Below the pieces are notes generated by a model. It searched no databases. It had not been told where the DNA came from and saw only the letters and a program-made list of their open reading frames with translations. Source: JBBCJT01 sp037190665 (lineage in GTDB: Bacteria > Pseudomonadota > Alphaproteobacteria > Acetobacterales > Acetobacteraceae). Taken from it: a stretch of DNA of 43,976 bases. Below are positions 15,892-24,766 of this stretch, piece by piece; the first letter of the stretch is position 1; each line of letters opens with the position of its first letter. The translations under genes and the position numbers were made by a program. The stretch is from assembly GCA_037190665.1 (NCBI GenBank), contig JBBCJT010000068.1:1-43976 (forward strand), given 5' to 3'.

Positions 15892-16272
15892 TCACGGGCG
15901 CGGCGGCGCGTAGTTCCGCTTCCAGGATTGCAGGGAGGCGGGAAAGCCCGTGCTCAGCGCCTCGGGCGTGGCCGCGTGAATCTGCCCCCACGGCCGCAGC
16001 ATGAAGCCGCCATAGAGCACGATCAGCCCGGTGAGATTGGCGAGCCGTACCGGCTGCGCGGCTCCGCGTTGCCCTACGCCCGCCGCGTCCCATTCCTTCT
16101 GTGTGGGCTCGGCATTGCCCAGGATGAGCATCTGGTGCCGCCCCTGTGACTGCGCCATCTGCCGCCAGATGGCGGGATCGACGACGCCGCGAAGGTAGCC
16201 GACGATGTCGGCAGGGCGGCCCGGTGCGTAGTAGCCGGGCAGCGCCTGCTTGAGCTGCACGAACCATTGCAT
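15892..16272 (-). CDS. Hypothetical protein, 126 aa
   Basis: Not recognised. Chosen over a second open frame in the same place (15872-16267) because its composition is protein-like: few arginine runs, alternating hydrophobic segments such as MLILGNAEPTQKEWDAAG and LANLTGLIVLYGGFMLRPWG. The hydrophobic stretch near 78-92 may be one membrane-proximal helix or a core strand. No signal peptide or known motif. It lies between the CocE-like hydrolase (61 nt upstream, same strand) and the D-aminoacylase, so it could be the tail of either transcript. Confidence 0.55.
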   Translation of the reverse strand: MQWFVQLKQALPGYYAPGRPADIVGYLRGVVDPAIWRQMAQSQGRHQMLILGNAEPTQKEWDAAGVGQRGAAQPVRLANLTGLIVLYGGFMLRPWGQIHAATPEALSTGFPASLQSWKRNYAPPRP

Positions 16273-16333
16273 GGCCGCAGCCTAGGTCCGGGGCGCCGCC
16301 ACGGGCGTGAGGGAGCGCACGCGGCGGGCGGCG

Positions 16334-18157
16334 CTACCGCCGCGCCGGGATCACCGGCAGCACCACGTGCGACGCCCTGCCCGCGTCCACGAACACCGTG
16401 TTCACCGCCTTGCGCTTCCGCAGCGCCGCCCCGTCCGGCTCGCCCGTGTTCGGGTTCGCGTCGTAGTGCGGGAAGTTCGCCGAGGCGATGTCGATGCGGA
16501 TGCGGTGGCCGGCCTTGAACAGGTTGGAGGTGGGGAACAGCTCCACCGTCACCTCCTCCGCCACGCCCGGCCGCATTGGAACCGACTTGCGCCAGTCGGT
16601 GCGGTACCGGCAGCGCAGGATGCCGTCGGTGACGTTGAGCGCGAAGCCGTGCGGGTAGTCCGCGTTCGGCGGGTACACGTCGATCAGTTTCACCGCGAAA
16701 TCCGTGTCCGGCCCGTCGGTCGCGACCCATAGCTTCGCGACGATCGGGCCGGTGATCTCCGTGTCCTCGGTGAGCGGCTCGGTCTGGAAGGCGAGGACGT
16801 CGCTGCGGGCCGCCATCGGCACATAGGGTTCCGCGCAGCCGTAGAAGCGCGGCCCCTCGATCTGGTCGAAGCCGCCGCCTTCCATGACCGGCTCGCCGGA
16901 AGTGATGGACCCACCGATGCTGGGCGTCGGATGCGCGGGGTCGTAGTCGTAGGAGAGCGGCTCCGCCCCCTCGCCCGGCCGTGCCGTGCGCAGCGTGCCG
17001 TCACCGTGCAGGTAGAAGCCGGTCGGCTGCGCGCCGGGTAGCGGCCAGTCGGTTTCCGACCGCCAGCGCCCGCCGTGGTCCATCCGGCCCTCGGCATTCC
17101 GCCGCCCGCTGCCGCCGCCCATGACGAAGATGCGCACGCGCGGGTCATGCTGCGCGCCGTTGTCGATGCCGCGTACGTGGTGGTCGAACCAGCGCAGGCG
17201 GAAGGCGCGCCAGTCGCCGGCCCAGGAGTCGATCACCGCCTCCGGACCGAAATCCGTGTCGCCGGAGAAGGTCACGGACCGGTTGCCGTGCGTCCACGGC
17301 CCGAGGATCAGGCTCTGCCGCGTCCGCCCCGCCGCGCGCAGGCCGAGGTAGTTCTCCACCGCCGTGCGCGGATACGGATCGTACCAGGACGACATGTGCA
17401 CCATCGGCACGTCGGCATACCTGTCGTGCCAGCCCTTGGTGTAGATGCCGAGCCGTTCCCAGTACGGGCCGAACGCCCCTTCCCGCCACTGCTCGAACAG
17501 GTACGCCTCGTAGTCGGGTGCGTGGCGCAGCGGCGAGTGCCCCGGCTTCCACGGGAAGCGCGCGAACCACCCGCGCAGATCCTCCGCCTCCAGCGCCGCC
17601 TTGCGGATCGGATCGGCCAGCGTCTCGGGTGCGAGGAGCGCCTGCTTGTGCGCCCAGGTGGCCTGCTTCAGCTCGAACGCGCCGCCGTAGCGGATGCCGC
17701 CCTGATAGCTGTCCGCGAAACCGCCGGAATCGAGGATCTGACCCGCGAGGCCCGGCGGCGCGAGGCAGCCGAGCGCGGCCTGCGTGTGCGCGGCGTAAGA
17801 CAGGCCCATCGTGGCGATGCGCCCGTCGCACCAGTCCTGCGCATGGATCCACGCGACCGTGTCGTAGCCGTCCTCGCCTTCGGACAGGTACTTGGTGAAC
17901 ACGCCGTCGCTGTCATACCGGCCGCGGCAGTCCTGATAGGCGACGGCATAGCCGGCGGCGACGAAGCCGGCGGCGACGTCCTCGCGTGGGGCGGGATTCG
18001 GATCGGCGGCGGTGCGCTCGGACCGGCTGGGTTCGCGCTTGCCGTATGGCGTGCGCTCCAGGATCACGGGAAACCGCCCGCTCTCCGCCGGCAGGTAGAC
18101 ATCGGTGGCGAGGCCCACCCCGTCGCGGGTGCGGACCGTGAAGCTTCTGCGGATCAT
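16334..18157 (-). CDS. CocE/NonD family hydrolase (X-Pro dipeptidyl-peptidase-like)
   Basis: 607 aa. Alpha/beta-hydrolase acting on ester or amide bonds; relatives include cocaine esterase CocE and X-Pro dipeptidyl-peptidases. YLPAESGRFPVILERTPYGK (21-40) and YQDCRGRYDSDG (74-85) are family blocks. The nucleophile is Ser120 in MGLSYAAH, which departs from the usual GxSYxG. WYDPYPRTAVENY and ILGPWTHGN follow in the expected order, with the C-terminal jelly-roll domain from about 350. The ATG at 18157 follows the binding-protein stop by 4 nt; the frame continues upstream to 18220 but that part would lie inside the preceding gene. No signal peptide. Third gene of the M24-SBP-hydrolase operon. 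Confidence 0.86.
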   Translation of the reverse strand: MIRRSFTVRTRDGVGLATDVYLPAESGRFPVILERTPYGKREPSRSERTAADPNPAPREDVAAGFVAAGYAVAYQDCRGRYDSDGVFTKYLSEGEDGYDTVAWIHAQDWCDGRIATMGLSYAAHTQAALGCLAPPGLAGQILDSGGFADSYQGGIRYGGAFELKQATWAHKQALLAPETLADPIRKAALEAEDLRGWFARFPWKPGHSPLRHAPDYEAYLFEQWREGAFGPYWERLGIYTKGWHDRYADVPMVHMSSWYDPYPRTAVENYLGLRAAGRTRQSLILGPWTHGNRSVTFSGDTDFGPEAVIDSWAGDWRAFRLRWFDHHVRGIDNGAQHDPRVRIFVMGGGSGRRNAEGRMDHGGRWRSETDWPLPGAQPTGFYLHGDGTLRTARPGEGAEPLSYDYDPAHPTPSIGGSITSGEPVMEGGGFDQIEGPRFYGCAEPYVPMAARSDVLAFQTEPLTEDTEITGPIVAKLWVATDGPDTDFAVKLIDVYPPNADYPHGFALNVTDGILRCRYRTDWRKSVPMRPGVAEEVTVELFPTSNLFKAGHRIRIDIASANFPHYDANPNTGEPDGAALRKRKAVNTVFVDAGRASHVVLPVIPARR

Positions 18158-18161
18158 GCTG

Positions 18162-19721
18162 TTATCGCTGCGCCGGGTGCAGGTTGTGGGCGTAGGTGCC
18201 TTCCTCGATGCCGCCGTCATAGGTGAAGGCGGCGCGGGTGGCCCAGATGTTCATGGGGAAGTGCAGCGGGACGATGCCGGTGTCCTGCACCAGCGCGATC
18301 CGCTGCGCGGCCGCCAGCGCCTCCCCCCGCGCGGCCGGATCGGTCAGCGGCCGGGCCGCCTCCAGCGCCGCGTCGAAGGCCGGGTTGGAGTAGCGGCCGC
18401 GGTTGAGCCCGCCGATGCCGCGCTCCCGGTCGTAGGTCGCGACCACCTGCGTCAGCGCCGGATAGGCGTCGGCGGCGGAACTGCCGAAGCCGATCAGGAA
18501 GGCGGAGAACTCGCGGCGGCCGGCGCGGGTGAAGAACACGTTGGACGGCATCACCTCCACCCGCGCGTCGAGCCCGATGCGCGACCACATCTGCACGATG
18601 GCCTGCGCGGTCTTGTCGTCCTCGACATAGCGGTTGTTGGGCGAATGCAGCGTGATGCGGAAGCCGTTCGGGAAACCCGCCTCGGCCAGCAGCTTCTTCG
18701 CGCGATCCGCGTCGAAGGCCGGCACCGGCAGCGTCTTGTCGTAGCCGACGAAGCCTTCCGGCACGATCTGGCCGGACGCCAGCGCGCCGCCGTGGATGAT
18801 GCGGTCGACGATGGCCGCGCGGTTGATCGCGAGGCTCAGCGCCTGACGCACGCGCACGTCCTTCAGCGGATTGGCCGGCAGCGGCGAACCGTCGCGCGCG
18901 GTGACGAAGGGCGACACGTCGTTGGCCTGATCGAGGCCGAGATACATCAGCCGCGCAGACCCGTGTGCGGCGATACGCACGTCCTGTCGCGCCCGCAACC
19001 GCGGCAGTTCCGCCGGCGGCACCGACGCGATCAGGTCCACGTCCCCGGCGAGCAGTGCCGCCAGCCGGGCCGCGTCGTTGCTGATCGGCCGGATGATCGC
19101 GCGGGCGAAGTCGGCCTTCGTGCCCCAGTAGGCGTCATTGCGCTGCAGCACGAGCTGTTCGCCCGGCGCGAACCTGTCGAAGCGCCAGGGGCCGGAGCCG
19201 ATCGTCGCCTTGCCGGTGTTGAAGTCGGAGGAAGACGCCCCGTTCGCCGCCCGCGCCGAGACGATGTAGGCCGTCATCGCATGCAGCGGCACGACCGGAT
19301 CGACGCCGCGGCTGCGCAGGCGCAGCGTGCGCGTATCGACCACCTCCAGCGCGGCGGTGGATGCGGCGAGCCGGATATAGGGAGCCGGGCTGTTCGGGAC
19401 CTTCGGCATCCGCTCCAGGCTGAAGCGGATGTCCTCCGCCGTGACCGGCGTGCCGTCGTGGAAGGTCGCACCCTCGCGGATGGTGAACTCCCACAGTTCC
19501 GGCTCGACCTGCCGGAAGCTGGTCAGGCCGGGGACCGGGTGCAGGTCGGCGTCGGAATCGACCAGCGTGTCGAAGATGTGCCGCGCGATCATCTGGTTCG
19601 CGCCGACCAGCGCGAAGTGAGGGTCCATCGAGGAGGTCTCGGTCTGGACCGCGATCCGCGCATCCTGCGCGCCGGCGGCAAGCGCCCCGCAGAACAGGAG
19701 CGCCGCCGTGGCTGTACGCAT
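18162..19721 (-). CDS. Family 5 (DppA/OppA-type) ABC transporter solute-binding protein
   Basis: 519 aa, typical for periplasmic peptide- or nickel-binding proteins. Signal peptide at 1-18 ending AAGAQ. Family blocks: FTIREGATFHDGTPVTAEDIRFSL (about 79-102), GSGPWRF, VRQALSLAINRAAIVDRI and a C-terminal lobe with FGSSAADAYPALTQ. Its ATG shares one base with the M24 peptidase stop (TGATG), and 4 nt separate it from the CocE-like gene. No permease or ATPase genes lie beside it, so it either uses a transporter encoded elsewhere or acts alone. The neighbours suggest a peptide or other amide ligand (inference). Confidence 0.92.
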   Translation of the reverse strand: MRTATAALLFCGALAAGAQDARIAVQTETSSMDPHFALVGANQMIARHIFDTLVDSDADLHPVPGLTSFRQVEPELWEFTIREGATFHDGTPVTAEDIRFSLERMPKVPNSPAPYIRLAASTAALEVVDTRTLRLRSRGVDPVVPLHAMTAYIVSARAANGASSSDFNTGKATIGSGPWRFDRFAPGEQLVLQRNDAYWGTKADFARAIIRPISNDAARLAALLAGDVDLIASVPPAELPRLRARQDVRIAAHGSARLMYLGLDQANDVSPFVTARDGSPLPANPLKDVRVRQALSLAINRAAIVDRIIHGGALASGQIVPEGFVGYDKTLPVPAFDADRAKKLLAEAGFPNGFRITLHSPNNRYVEDDKTAQAIVQMWSRIGLDARVEVMPSNVFFTRAGRREFSAFLIGFGSSAADAYPALTQVVATYDRERGIGGLNRGRYSNPAFDAALEAARPLTDPAARGEALAAAQRIALVQDTGIVPLHFPMNIWATRAAFTYDGGIEEGTYAHNLHPAQR

Positions 19722-20938
19722 CAGACGCCCTTGAACGGATCGTCCACCGAATGCGCCGGCTGCGTGAACCATTCCGCTCCCCTTTCGGTGACGAAGATGT
19801 GGTCCTCCAACCTTATGCCGCATTCGCCATAGACGGCGAGGGTCGGCTCGATGCTGCCGCACACCCCCACCTCGAGCGGAAGCGTGTTGCCCTTCACGAA
19901 GTACGGGTCCTCGTGCCCGTCCATGCCGAGCCCGTGACCGACGCGGTGCGGCAGGCCGGGCACCTTGTAGCCGGGGCCGAACCCGGCATCGACGATCACC
20001 TTGCGCGCGGCATCGTCCAGCGCGCCACAGGCCACGCCGGGCTTCGCCACCGCGAAGGCGGCCGCCTGACTTTCCTTCACCGTGTCCCACAGGAACCGCT
20101 GCCGCTCGGTCGGTTCGCCGAACACGTAGGCGCGGGTGATGTCGGAGCGGTAGCCGTGCAGCGCGGAGCCGGTGTCGATCAGCACCACCTCGCCCGGCTT
20201 CAGCGACTGCGCATAGGGCACGCCGTGCGGATAGGCGCTCGCCTCGCCGAACAGCACGATGTTGAACGGGCACGGCCCGTCGAAGCCAGCGGCGAGATGG
20301 GCAGCGTTGATGAAGGCCTGCACGTCGCGGGTGCTGATGCCCTCGTGCAGGATGCGCGCGGCGGCGGCCTGAATGCGCAGCGTCATGTTCATCGCCTGAC
20401 GGATCAGCGCGATCTCATGCTCGCTCTTGGTCATCCGGCAGGCGGTCGCGACCCTGGTGGAGCGCGCGACGCGGAAATCGTCCCCGCCGGCGACCCGCAG
20501 CATGTCGGCGACGAAGGCGCGCGCCTGATCGTCCACCGCCACGGTGCCGGATCGGACCTGCCGCTCGCGCAGCGTCTGGATCACCAGCGCGGCCGGGTCC
20601 TCGTCCTCCTCCCAGCCGCGCACGGTGGCGGGCAGCTTGAGCATGGTGCGGATGCGCTCGGCCTCGAACTCGGGCACCACCCAGGTGGGCTCGCCGCGGC
20701 GCGGGATCAGGCAGCCGACCATGCGCTCGCTCTGCCCGTGCGAGACGCCGGTGAAGTAGGCGAGGCTGGTCGTGCCATCGAGCCAGATCGCCTCGATCCC
20801 GGCCTCGTCCATCTTCGCCTGCGCGGCGGCGATGCGCCGGGCGTGCTCCTCCGCCGCGATGGGCGGCACCGCGTCCCGCTCATTGCGGATCGCTGCCAGT
20901 TCGCGCGCCGCGTCCGAACCACCCACGCCAGCCGTCAT
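19721..20938 (-). CDS. M24 family metallopeptidase (Xaa-Pro aminopeptidase-like)
   Basis: 405 aa. Creatinase-type N-terminal domain (about 25-160) then the pita-bread catalytic domain. All five dinuclear-metal ligands are present: D255 in VVLIDTG, D266 in YRSDITRA, H335 in RVGHGLGMDGHED, E364 in SIEPT and E378 in IRLEDH. Members remove N-terminal residues before proline or act on creatine, ectoine derivatives or dimethylsulfoniopropionate, so metabolite breakdown is as likely as peptide trimming. First gene of a minus operon with a binding protein and an alpha/beta-hydrolase. No signal peptide. Divergent from the aminotransferase across about 320 nt. Confidence 0.92.
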   Translation of the reverse strand: MTAGVGGSDAARELAAIRNERDAVPPIAAEEHARRIAAAQAKMDEAGIEAIWLDGTTSLAYFTGVSHGQSERMVGCLIPRRGEPTWVVPEFEAERIRTMLKLPATVRGWEEDEDPAALVIQTLRERQVRSGTVAVDDQARAFVADMLRVAGGDDFRVARSTRVATACRMTKSEHEIALIRQAMNMTLRIQAAAARILHEGISTRDVQAFINAAHLAAGFDGPCPFNIVLFGEASAYPHGVPYAQSLKPGEVVLIDTGSALHGYRSDITRAYVFGEPTERQRFLWDTVKESQAAAFAVAKPGVACGALDDAARKVIVDAGFGPGYKVPGLPHRVGHGLGMDGHEDPYFVKGNTLPLEVGVCGSIEPTLAVYGECGIRLEDHIFVTERGAEWFTQPAHSVDDPFKGV

Positions 20939-21260
20939 GCCCGATCTCCGTTCTGCGGGCGCGGACGCTGCCGCAGGCCGGGCGGGCGGTCCAGTGCCGG
21001 CGGCGTGGAGGCCTCCTCCGCCCTGCCCCGCGATCGTGTCCGGGCAGCACTTTCAAGGTTTCGCCTTGCCGCAGTGCACAAAACGGTCCGCGGCAGCACC
21101 CGCAACGGACAGTCCGATGGTTCAGCGGGTCTTCTGTCCGCGAAGGCGGCACATGCGACATGCTGGCATGGTTGTGCCGCGTCGCCATCGCACCGCCGGG
21201 GGTTCACGCGGAAGGGATGGCTGGCCTAACATCGGGTTCCTTCCGGAGGATACGGAGAAG
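20939..21260. other. 322-base divergent control region
   Basis: Separates the M24 operon from the aminotransferase gene. No open frame with protein-like composition. A GGAGGATACGGAGAAG stretch before 21261 is the aminotransferase ribosome-binding region. A sigma54-like element near 21163-21179 is one base short of the required spacing and was not called. No convincing sigma70 pair was found on either strand. Confidence 0.5.
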
Positions 21261-22661
21261 ATGACCCCGCCCCGCGCGAATTCCGCCGCTGCCCGCGACG
21301 CCGCCTACGTCCTTCACCCCTACACCGACCTCAAGCAGAACGCCGAGAACGGTTCGCTTGTCATCGCCCACGGCAAGGGCGTGCGCGTCTACGACGAGGC
21401 GGGCAAGGACTACATCGAGACGGTTGCCGGACTGTGGTGCGCCTCGCTGGGGTTCGACAACGAGCGTCTGGTCCAGGCCGCGGCGAAGCAGATGCGCGCC
21501 CTGCCGTTCTACCACGGCTTCACTGGCCTCTCGCACAACCCGATGATCGACCTCGCCGAGATGATCATCGAGCGTGCGCCGGTGCCGATGAGCAAGGCGT
21601 TCTTCGCCAACTCGGGGTCCGAGGCGAACGACACCGCCGTCAAGATGGTGTGGTACTACAACAACGCCATGAACCGGCCGAACAAGAAGAAGATCATCGG
21701 CCGGATCCGCGGCTATCACGGCATCACCGTCGCATCGGGTTCGGTGACCGGCCAGGTCGCGAACCATCGCGCCTTCGACCTGCCGCTGGGCGACCGCTTC
21801 CTGCACACGATCTGCCCGACCTTCTACCATGCGGGCCTGCCGGGCGAGACGGAGGAGGCCTTCGCGTCGCGCTGCGCCGAGGAACTGGAGAAGCTCATCC
21901 TCGCCAACGATCCGGACACGATCGCGGCGATGTTCGCCGAGCCGATCATGGGCGCGGGCGGCGTGGTCGTGCCGCCGAAGGGTTATTTCCCCAAGATTCA
22001 GGCGGTTCTGAAGAAGTACGACATCCTGCTGGTCGCCGACGAGGTGATCTGCGGCTTCGCACGGACCGGGAATTTCTGGGGCTGCCAGACGCTCGACATC
22101 GAGCCCGACATCCTCACCTGCGCCAAGGCCATCACCTCCTCCTACCTGCCGCTTTCGGCGGTGCTGGTGAACGAGAAGGTGTTCAGCGGCCTGTCCGCCA
22201 AGTCCCATGAGCTCGGCACGTTCGGGCACGGCTACACCTATTCGGGGCATCCGGTTGCGGCCGCCGTCGCGGTCGAGACGCTGAAGATCTACGACGAGAT
22301 CAACATCGTCGATCATGTCCGCGACGTCGGCGCCCATTTCCAGGCCGAGCTGCGCCGCCGCTACGCCGACCACCCGCTGGTGGGCGAGGTCCGCGGCGTG
22401 GGCCTGATCGCCGGCATCGAGCTGGTGAAGGACAAGGCGAAGAAGGAGAACTTCGACCCGTCCGCGAAGGTCGGGCCGAAGCTGATGAACATCGGCCGCC
22501 AGCACGGCCTGATCTGCCGCGCCATGGTGATGGACAGCATCGGCTTCTCGCCGCCGCTCATCATCACCAAGGAAGAGTGCGACGAGATGCTGGACCGGTT
22601 CGACAAGGTGCTGAGCGACCTGTCCGCGCAGCTTCGCCGGGAGCAGATCTCGGTCGTCTGA
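21261..22661 (+). CDS. Class III PLP-dependent aminotransferase (omega-amino acid/polyamine type)
   Basis: 466 aa. Transfers an amino group from a terminal or beta amine to a 2-oxo acid such as pyruvate. Family marks: GLWCASLGFDNERL (57-70), NSGSEAND (117-124), RGYHGITVASGS (150-161), the PLP-ring aspartate D260 in LLVADEVICGFARTG, and the Schiff-base lysine K289 in TCAKAITSSYLPLSAV. The ATG at 21261 follows a GGAGAAG run; the open frame continues upstream but with Ala/Arg-rich non-coding character. Single-gene unit ending in a terminator at 22688. Similar to putrescine, taurine or beta-alanine:pyruvate aminotransferases; substrate not decidable. Confidence 0.92.
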   Translation: MTPPRANSAAARDAAYVLHPYTDLKQNAENGSLVIAHGKGVRVYDEAGKDYIETVAGLWCASLGFDNERLVQAAAKQMRALPFYHGFTGLSHNPMIDLAEMIIERAPVPMSKAFFANSGSEANDTAVKMVWYYNNAMNRPNKKKIIGRIRGYHGITVASGSVTGQVANHRAFDLPLGDRFLHTICPTFYHAGLPGETEEAFASRCAEELEKLILANDPDTIAAMFAEPIMGAGGVVVPPKGYFPKIQAVLKKYDILLVADEVICGFARTGNFWGCQTLDIEPDILTCAKAITSSYLPLSAVLVNEKVFSGLSAKSHELGTFGHGYTYSGHPVAAAVAVETLKIYDEINIVDHVRDVGAHFQAELRRRYADHPLVGEVRGVGLIAGIELVKDKAKKENFDPSAKVGPKLMNIGRQHGLICRAMVMDSIGFSPPLIITKEECDEMLDRFDKVLSDLSAQLRREQISVV

Positions 22662-22687
22662 ACACCGTTAGACGCGCGTGACTGGAA

Positions 22688-22716
22688 GGGCCGTCGGTGC
22701 AAGCCGGCGGCCCTTT
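22688..22716 (+). terminator. Intrinsic terminator after the aminotransferase
   Basis: GGGCCGTCGG (22688-22697) pairs with CCGGCGGCCC (22704-22713), one G-T wobble, 6-nt loop, followed by TTT. It starts 27 nt past the stop and isolates the aminotransferase from the GntR operon. Confidence 0.65.
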
Positions 22717-22762
22717 CGCATGCGGGGGCCGGAGACGGGTGGACAGGGAGCCACAACGGATG

Positions 22763-22772
22763 TGTTATAACA
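22763..22772 (+). promoter_or_regulatory. Palindromic operator candidate of the GntR regulator
   Basis: TGTTATAACA is a perfect 10-bp inverted repeat 25 nt before the GntR start. Short palindromes of this kind are typical FCD-type GntR operators. It contains TATAAC (22766-22771), a possible -10 hexamer, so binding would block transcription of the operon, including the regulator itself. Confidence 0.5.
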
Positions 22773-22796
22773 GATGCCAGACAACAGGGACTGCGC

Positions 22797-23519
22797 ATGC
22801 CGGCTGCCGCCCTCGCCCGCCTCCCGCTCGAACCCGCCACATCCGCCATCGGACTGGTCGATCTGGGGACGATCGACCGCCCTGCCCCCTTGGGCGCGCA
22901 GGCCTCGGAAATGCTGCGCAGCGCCCTTCGCCGGGGCACGCTCCGACCCGGCCAGCGCCTGACCACGCGCGACGTTGCCGCCACGCTGTCGATCAGCCCG
23001 ACACCGGCGCGGGAGGCCATCACGCGGCTGGTGGCCGAGGGCGTGCTGGAACTCGGCGCGGACCGCACGGCCGTCGTGCCAGTCCTGACCCGCGCCCGCT
23101 ACGAGGAACTGTTCCTGATCCGCTCGGAACTGGAGGCGCTCGCCGGCCGGCTTGCCTGCGGCCGCGTCGAGCCCGACCGGCTCGCGCGCCTCGAATCCAT
23201 CTACCGGACGCATGCCGCCGCCGTTGAGGCGGGGGACGGCAGCGGGGCGCTCGCCGCCAACGCGACCTTTCACAACGCGCTCTACGAAGCCTGCGGCCTG
23301 CCGACCCTTATCCAGATGATCGATTCGCTCTGGCTGCAGGTCGGCCCGTCGCTGACCCTCCTGTTCTCGGGCGGTGCGCAGGGGCCATGGATCGGCGCGA
23401 CCACGCACCGCGCCATGATCCGCGCCATCCGCACCGGCGATGCGGAGGCGATGGGCGCGGCCATCCGGCAGGACCTCAACGAGGGACGGGGCCGGCTGCT
23501 CCCGCTGCTGCCCGCATGA
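22797..23519 (+). CDS. GntR family transcriptional regulator, FCD subfamily
   Basis: 240 aa. N-terminal winged helix (about 37-95): SEMLRSALRRGTLRPG, then LTTRDVAATLSISPTPAREAI with the family's AREA turn, then LVAEGVLEL. C-terminal all-helical FCD ligand-binding domain (about 105-235) with RSELEALAGRLA and NATFHNALYEACG. FCD regulators usually repress a neighbouring catabolic operon until its substrate acid binds. Here it is the first gene of a four-gene operon, overlapping the PLP enzyme gene in ATGA, so feedback on its own synthesis is likely. AGGGA lies 7 nt before the start. Confidence 0.9.
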   Translation: MPAAALARLPLEPATSAIGLVDLGTIDRPAPLGAQASEMLRSALRRGTLRPGQRLTTRDVAATLSISPTPAREAITRLVAEGVLELGADRTAVVPVLTRARYEELFLIRSELEALAGRLACGRVEPDRLARLESIYRTHAAAVEAGDGSGALAANATFHNALYEACGLPTLIQMIDSLWLQVGPSLTLLFSGGAQGPWIGATTHRAMIRAIRTGDAEAMGAAIRQDLNEGRGRLLPLLPA

Positions 23520-24766
23520 GCGCGATCCGGCTGGAGGAGCAGGGCCTGCCGCGCGATGCGGTGATGCGCATGCTGGAGGAGACGCGGCACGGCGACGCCG
23601 ACTGGCGGGGCGGTCGCGTCCCCCTCTACGTCTTCGGCGCCCCACCCGACGTGACCGAGATCGGCCAGGCAGCGTTCAACGCCTTCTTCAGCGAGAACGC
23701 GCTCGGCGCGCGCCGCGCCTTCCCTTCCCTCGCGCGCATGGAACGCGAGGTGATCGGGATGGGGCTGGACCTGTTCCACGCCTCCCCCGACGCGGTCGGC
23801 AACATGACCTCCGGCGGGACGGAGAGCATCGTGATGGCGGTGAAGGCCGCCCGCGATCATGCCCGCCGGCATCGCGGACAGCCCCATCTGCGGGGCAATC
23901 TGGTGCTGCCCCTGTCCGCCCACCCGGCCTTCGACAAGGCCGCTGCGCTGATGGACATCGAGGTCCGGCGCATCGCCCTGACCGGCGCGCTGGTGGCCGA
24001 TGTGGCCGCGATGGACGCCGCCGCGGACGGCGAGACGCTGATGCTCGTCGGCTCCGTGCCGTGCTTCCCCTACGGCACGATCGACCCGATCCCGGCGCTC
24101 GCCGAACTGGCGCAGCGGCGGGGCATCTGGCTGCATGTCGATGCCTGCGTCGGTGGCTGGCTCGCCCCGTTCGCCGCCGATCTCGGCCGGCCCATTCCGC
24201 GCTTCGACTTCGCCCTGCCGGGCGTGTGCTCGCTGTCGGCGGACCTGCACAAGTTCGGCTTCTGCCCCAAGCCGGCATCCACGATCTTCTACGCCTCGGC
24301 CGAACTCGCGGCTTTCCAGCGGCTGGAATTCGACACCTGGCCCTCGGGCCGCTTCGGCACCGATACGCTGGTCGGCACGCGCCCCGGCGGCGCGGTCGCC
24401 GGCGCCTGGGCCGTGCTGCGCTATCTCGGCCGCGCCGGCTACCGCCGCATCGCCGCCGACCTGCTCGCGATCCGCGACGCCTATGTCGAGGGCATGCTTG
24501 CCATCGAGGGCATGCACATGCGCGGCGACCCGCCGCTGATGAACCTCGCCTTCGGCTGCGAGGACGTGGACATGGCGAAGATCGCCACGCTGCTCTCCGC
24601 GCGCGGCTGGGTGCCGGGCCAGCTCCGCACGCCGCCGAGCCTGCACCTGATGCTCTCGCTCCATCACGGCCCGGCGCGCGCCGCCTACGTGGCCGACGTC
24701 GCCGCCTGCGTGGCGGAGCTGCGCGGCGGGCAGAACGCCACACGTTCGGAGGCGCATTACGCATGA
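23516..24766 (+). CDS. PLP-dependent lyase/decarboxylase, sphingosine-1-phosphate-lyase-like
   Basis: 416 aa, group II PLP decarboxylase fold. GNMTSGGTES (95-104) binds the cofactor phosphate, D209 in WLHVDACVGGW holds the pyridine ring, and K246 in SADLHKFGF is the Schiff-base lysine. The S-A-D-x-H-K-x-G-F arrangement is closer to sphingosine-1-phosphate lyase and its bacterial relatives than to glutamate decarboxylase. No membrane segment is present, unlike eukaryotic S1P lyase. ATGA overlaps join it to the GntR gene upstream and the M81 gene downstream. Reaction probably C-C cleavage or decarboxylation of an amino compound; substrate unknown. Confidence 0.87.
   Translation: MSAIRLEEQGLPRDAVMRMLEETRHGDADWRGGRVPLYVFGAPPDVTEIGQAAFNAFFSENALGARRAFPSLARMEREVIGMGLDLFHASPDAVGNMTSGGTESIVMAVKAARDHARRHRGQPHLRGNLVLPLSAHPAFDKAAALMDIEVRRIALTGALVADVAAMDAAADGETLMLVGSVPCFPYGTIDPIPALAELAQRRGIWLHVDACVGGWLAPFAADLGRPIPRFDFALPGVCSLSADLHKFGFCPKPASTIFYASAELAAFQRLEFDTWPSGRFGTDTLVGTRPGGAVAGAWAVLRYLGRAGYRRIAADLLAIRDAYVEGMLAIEGMHMRGDPPLMNLAFGCEDVDMAKIATLLSARGWVPGQLRTPPSLHLMLSLHHGPARAAYVADVAACVAELRGGQNATRSEAHYA

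Noticed and set aside
15872..16267. 131-codon minus frame overlapping the 126-aa hypothetical gene
   Set aside because: Its composition is Arg/Ala/His-rich and random; the alternative frame is more protein-like.
21163..21179. Sigma54-like element CTGGCATGGTTGTGCCG before the aminotransferase
   Set aside because: The -24 GG and -12 GC are one base too close, and the -12 half is poor; no activator gene nearby.
23440..24762. Upstream extension of the M81 open frame over the PLP enzyme gene
   Set aside because: The PLP enzyme frame is unambiguous there; the M81 family N-terminus begins at 24763.
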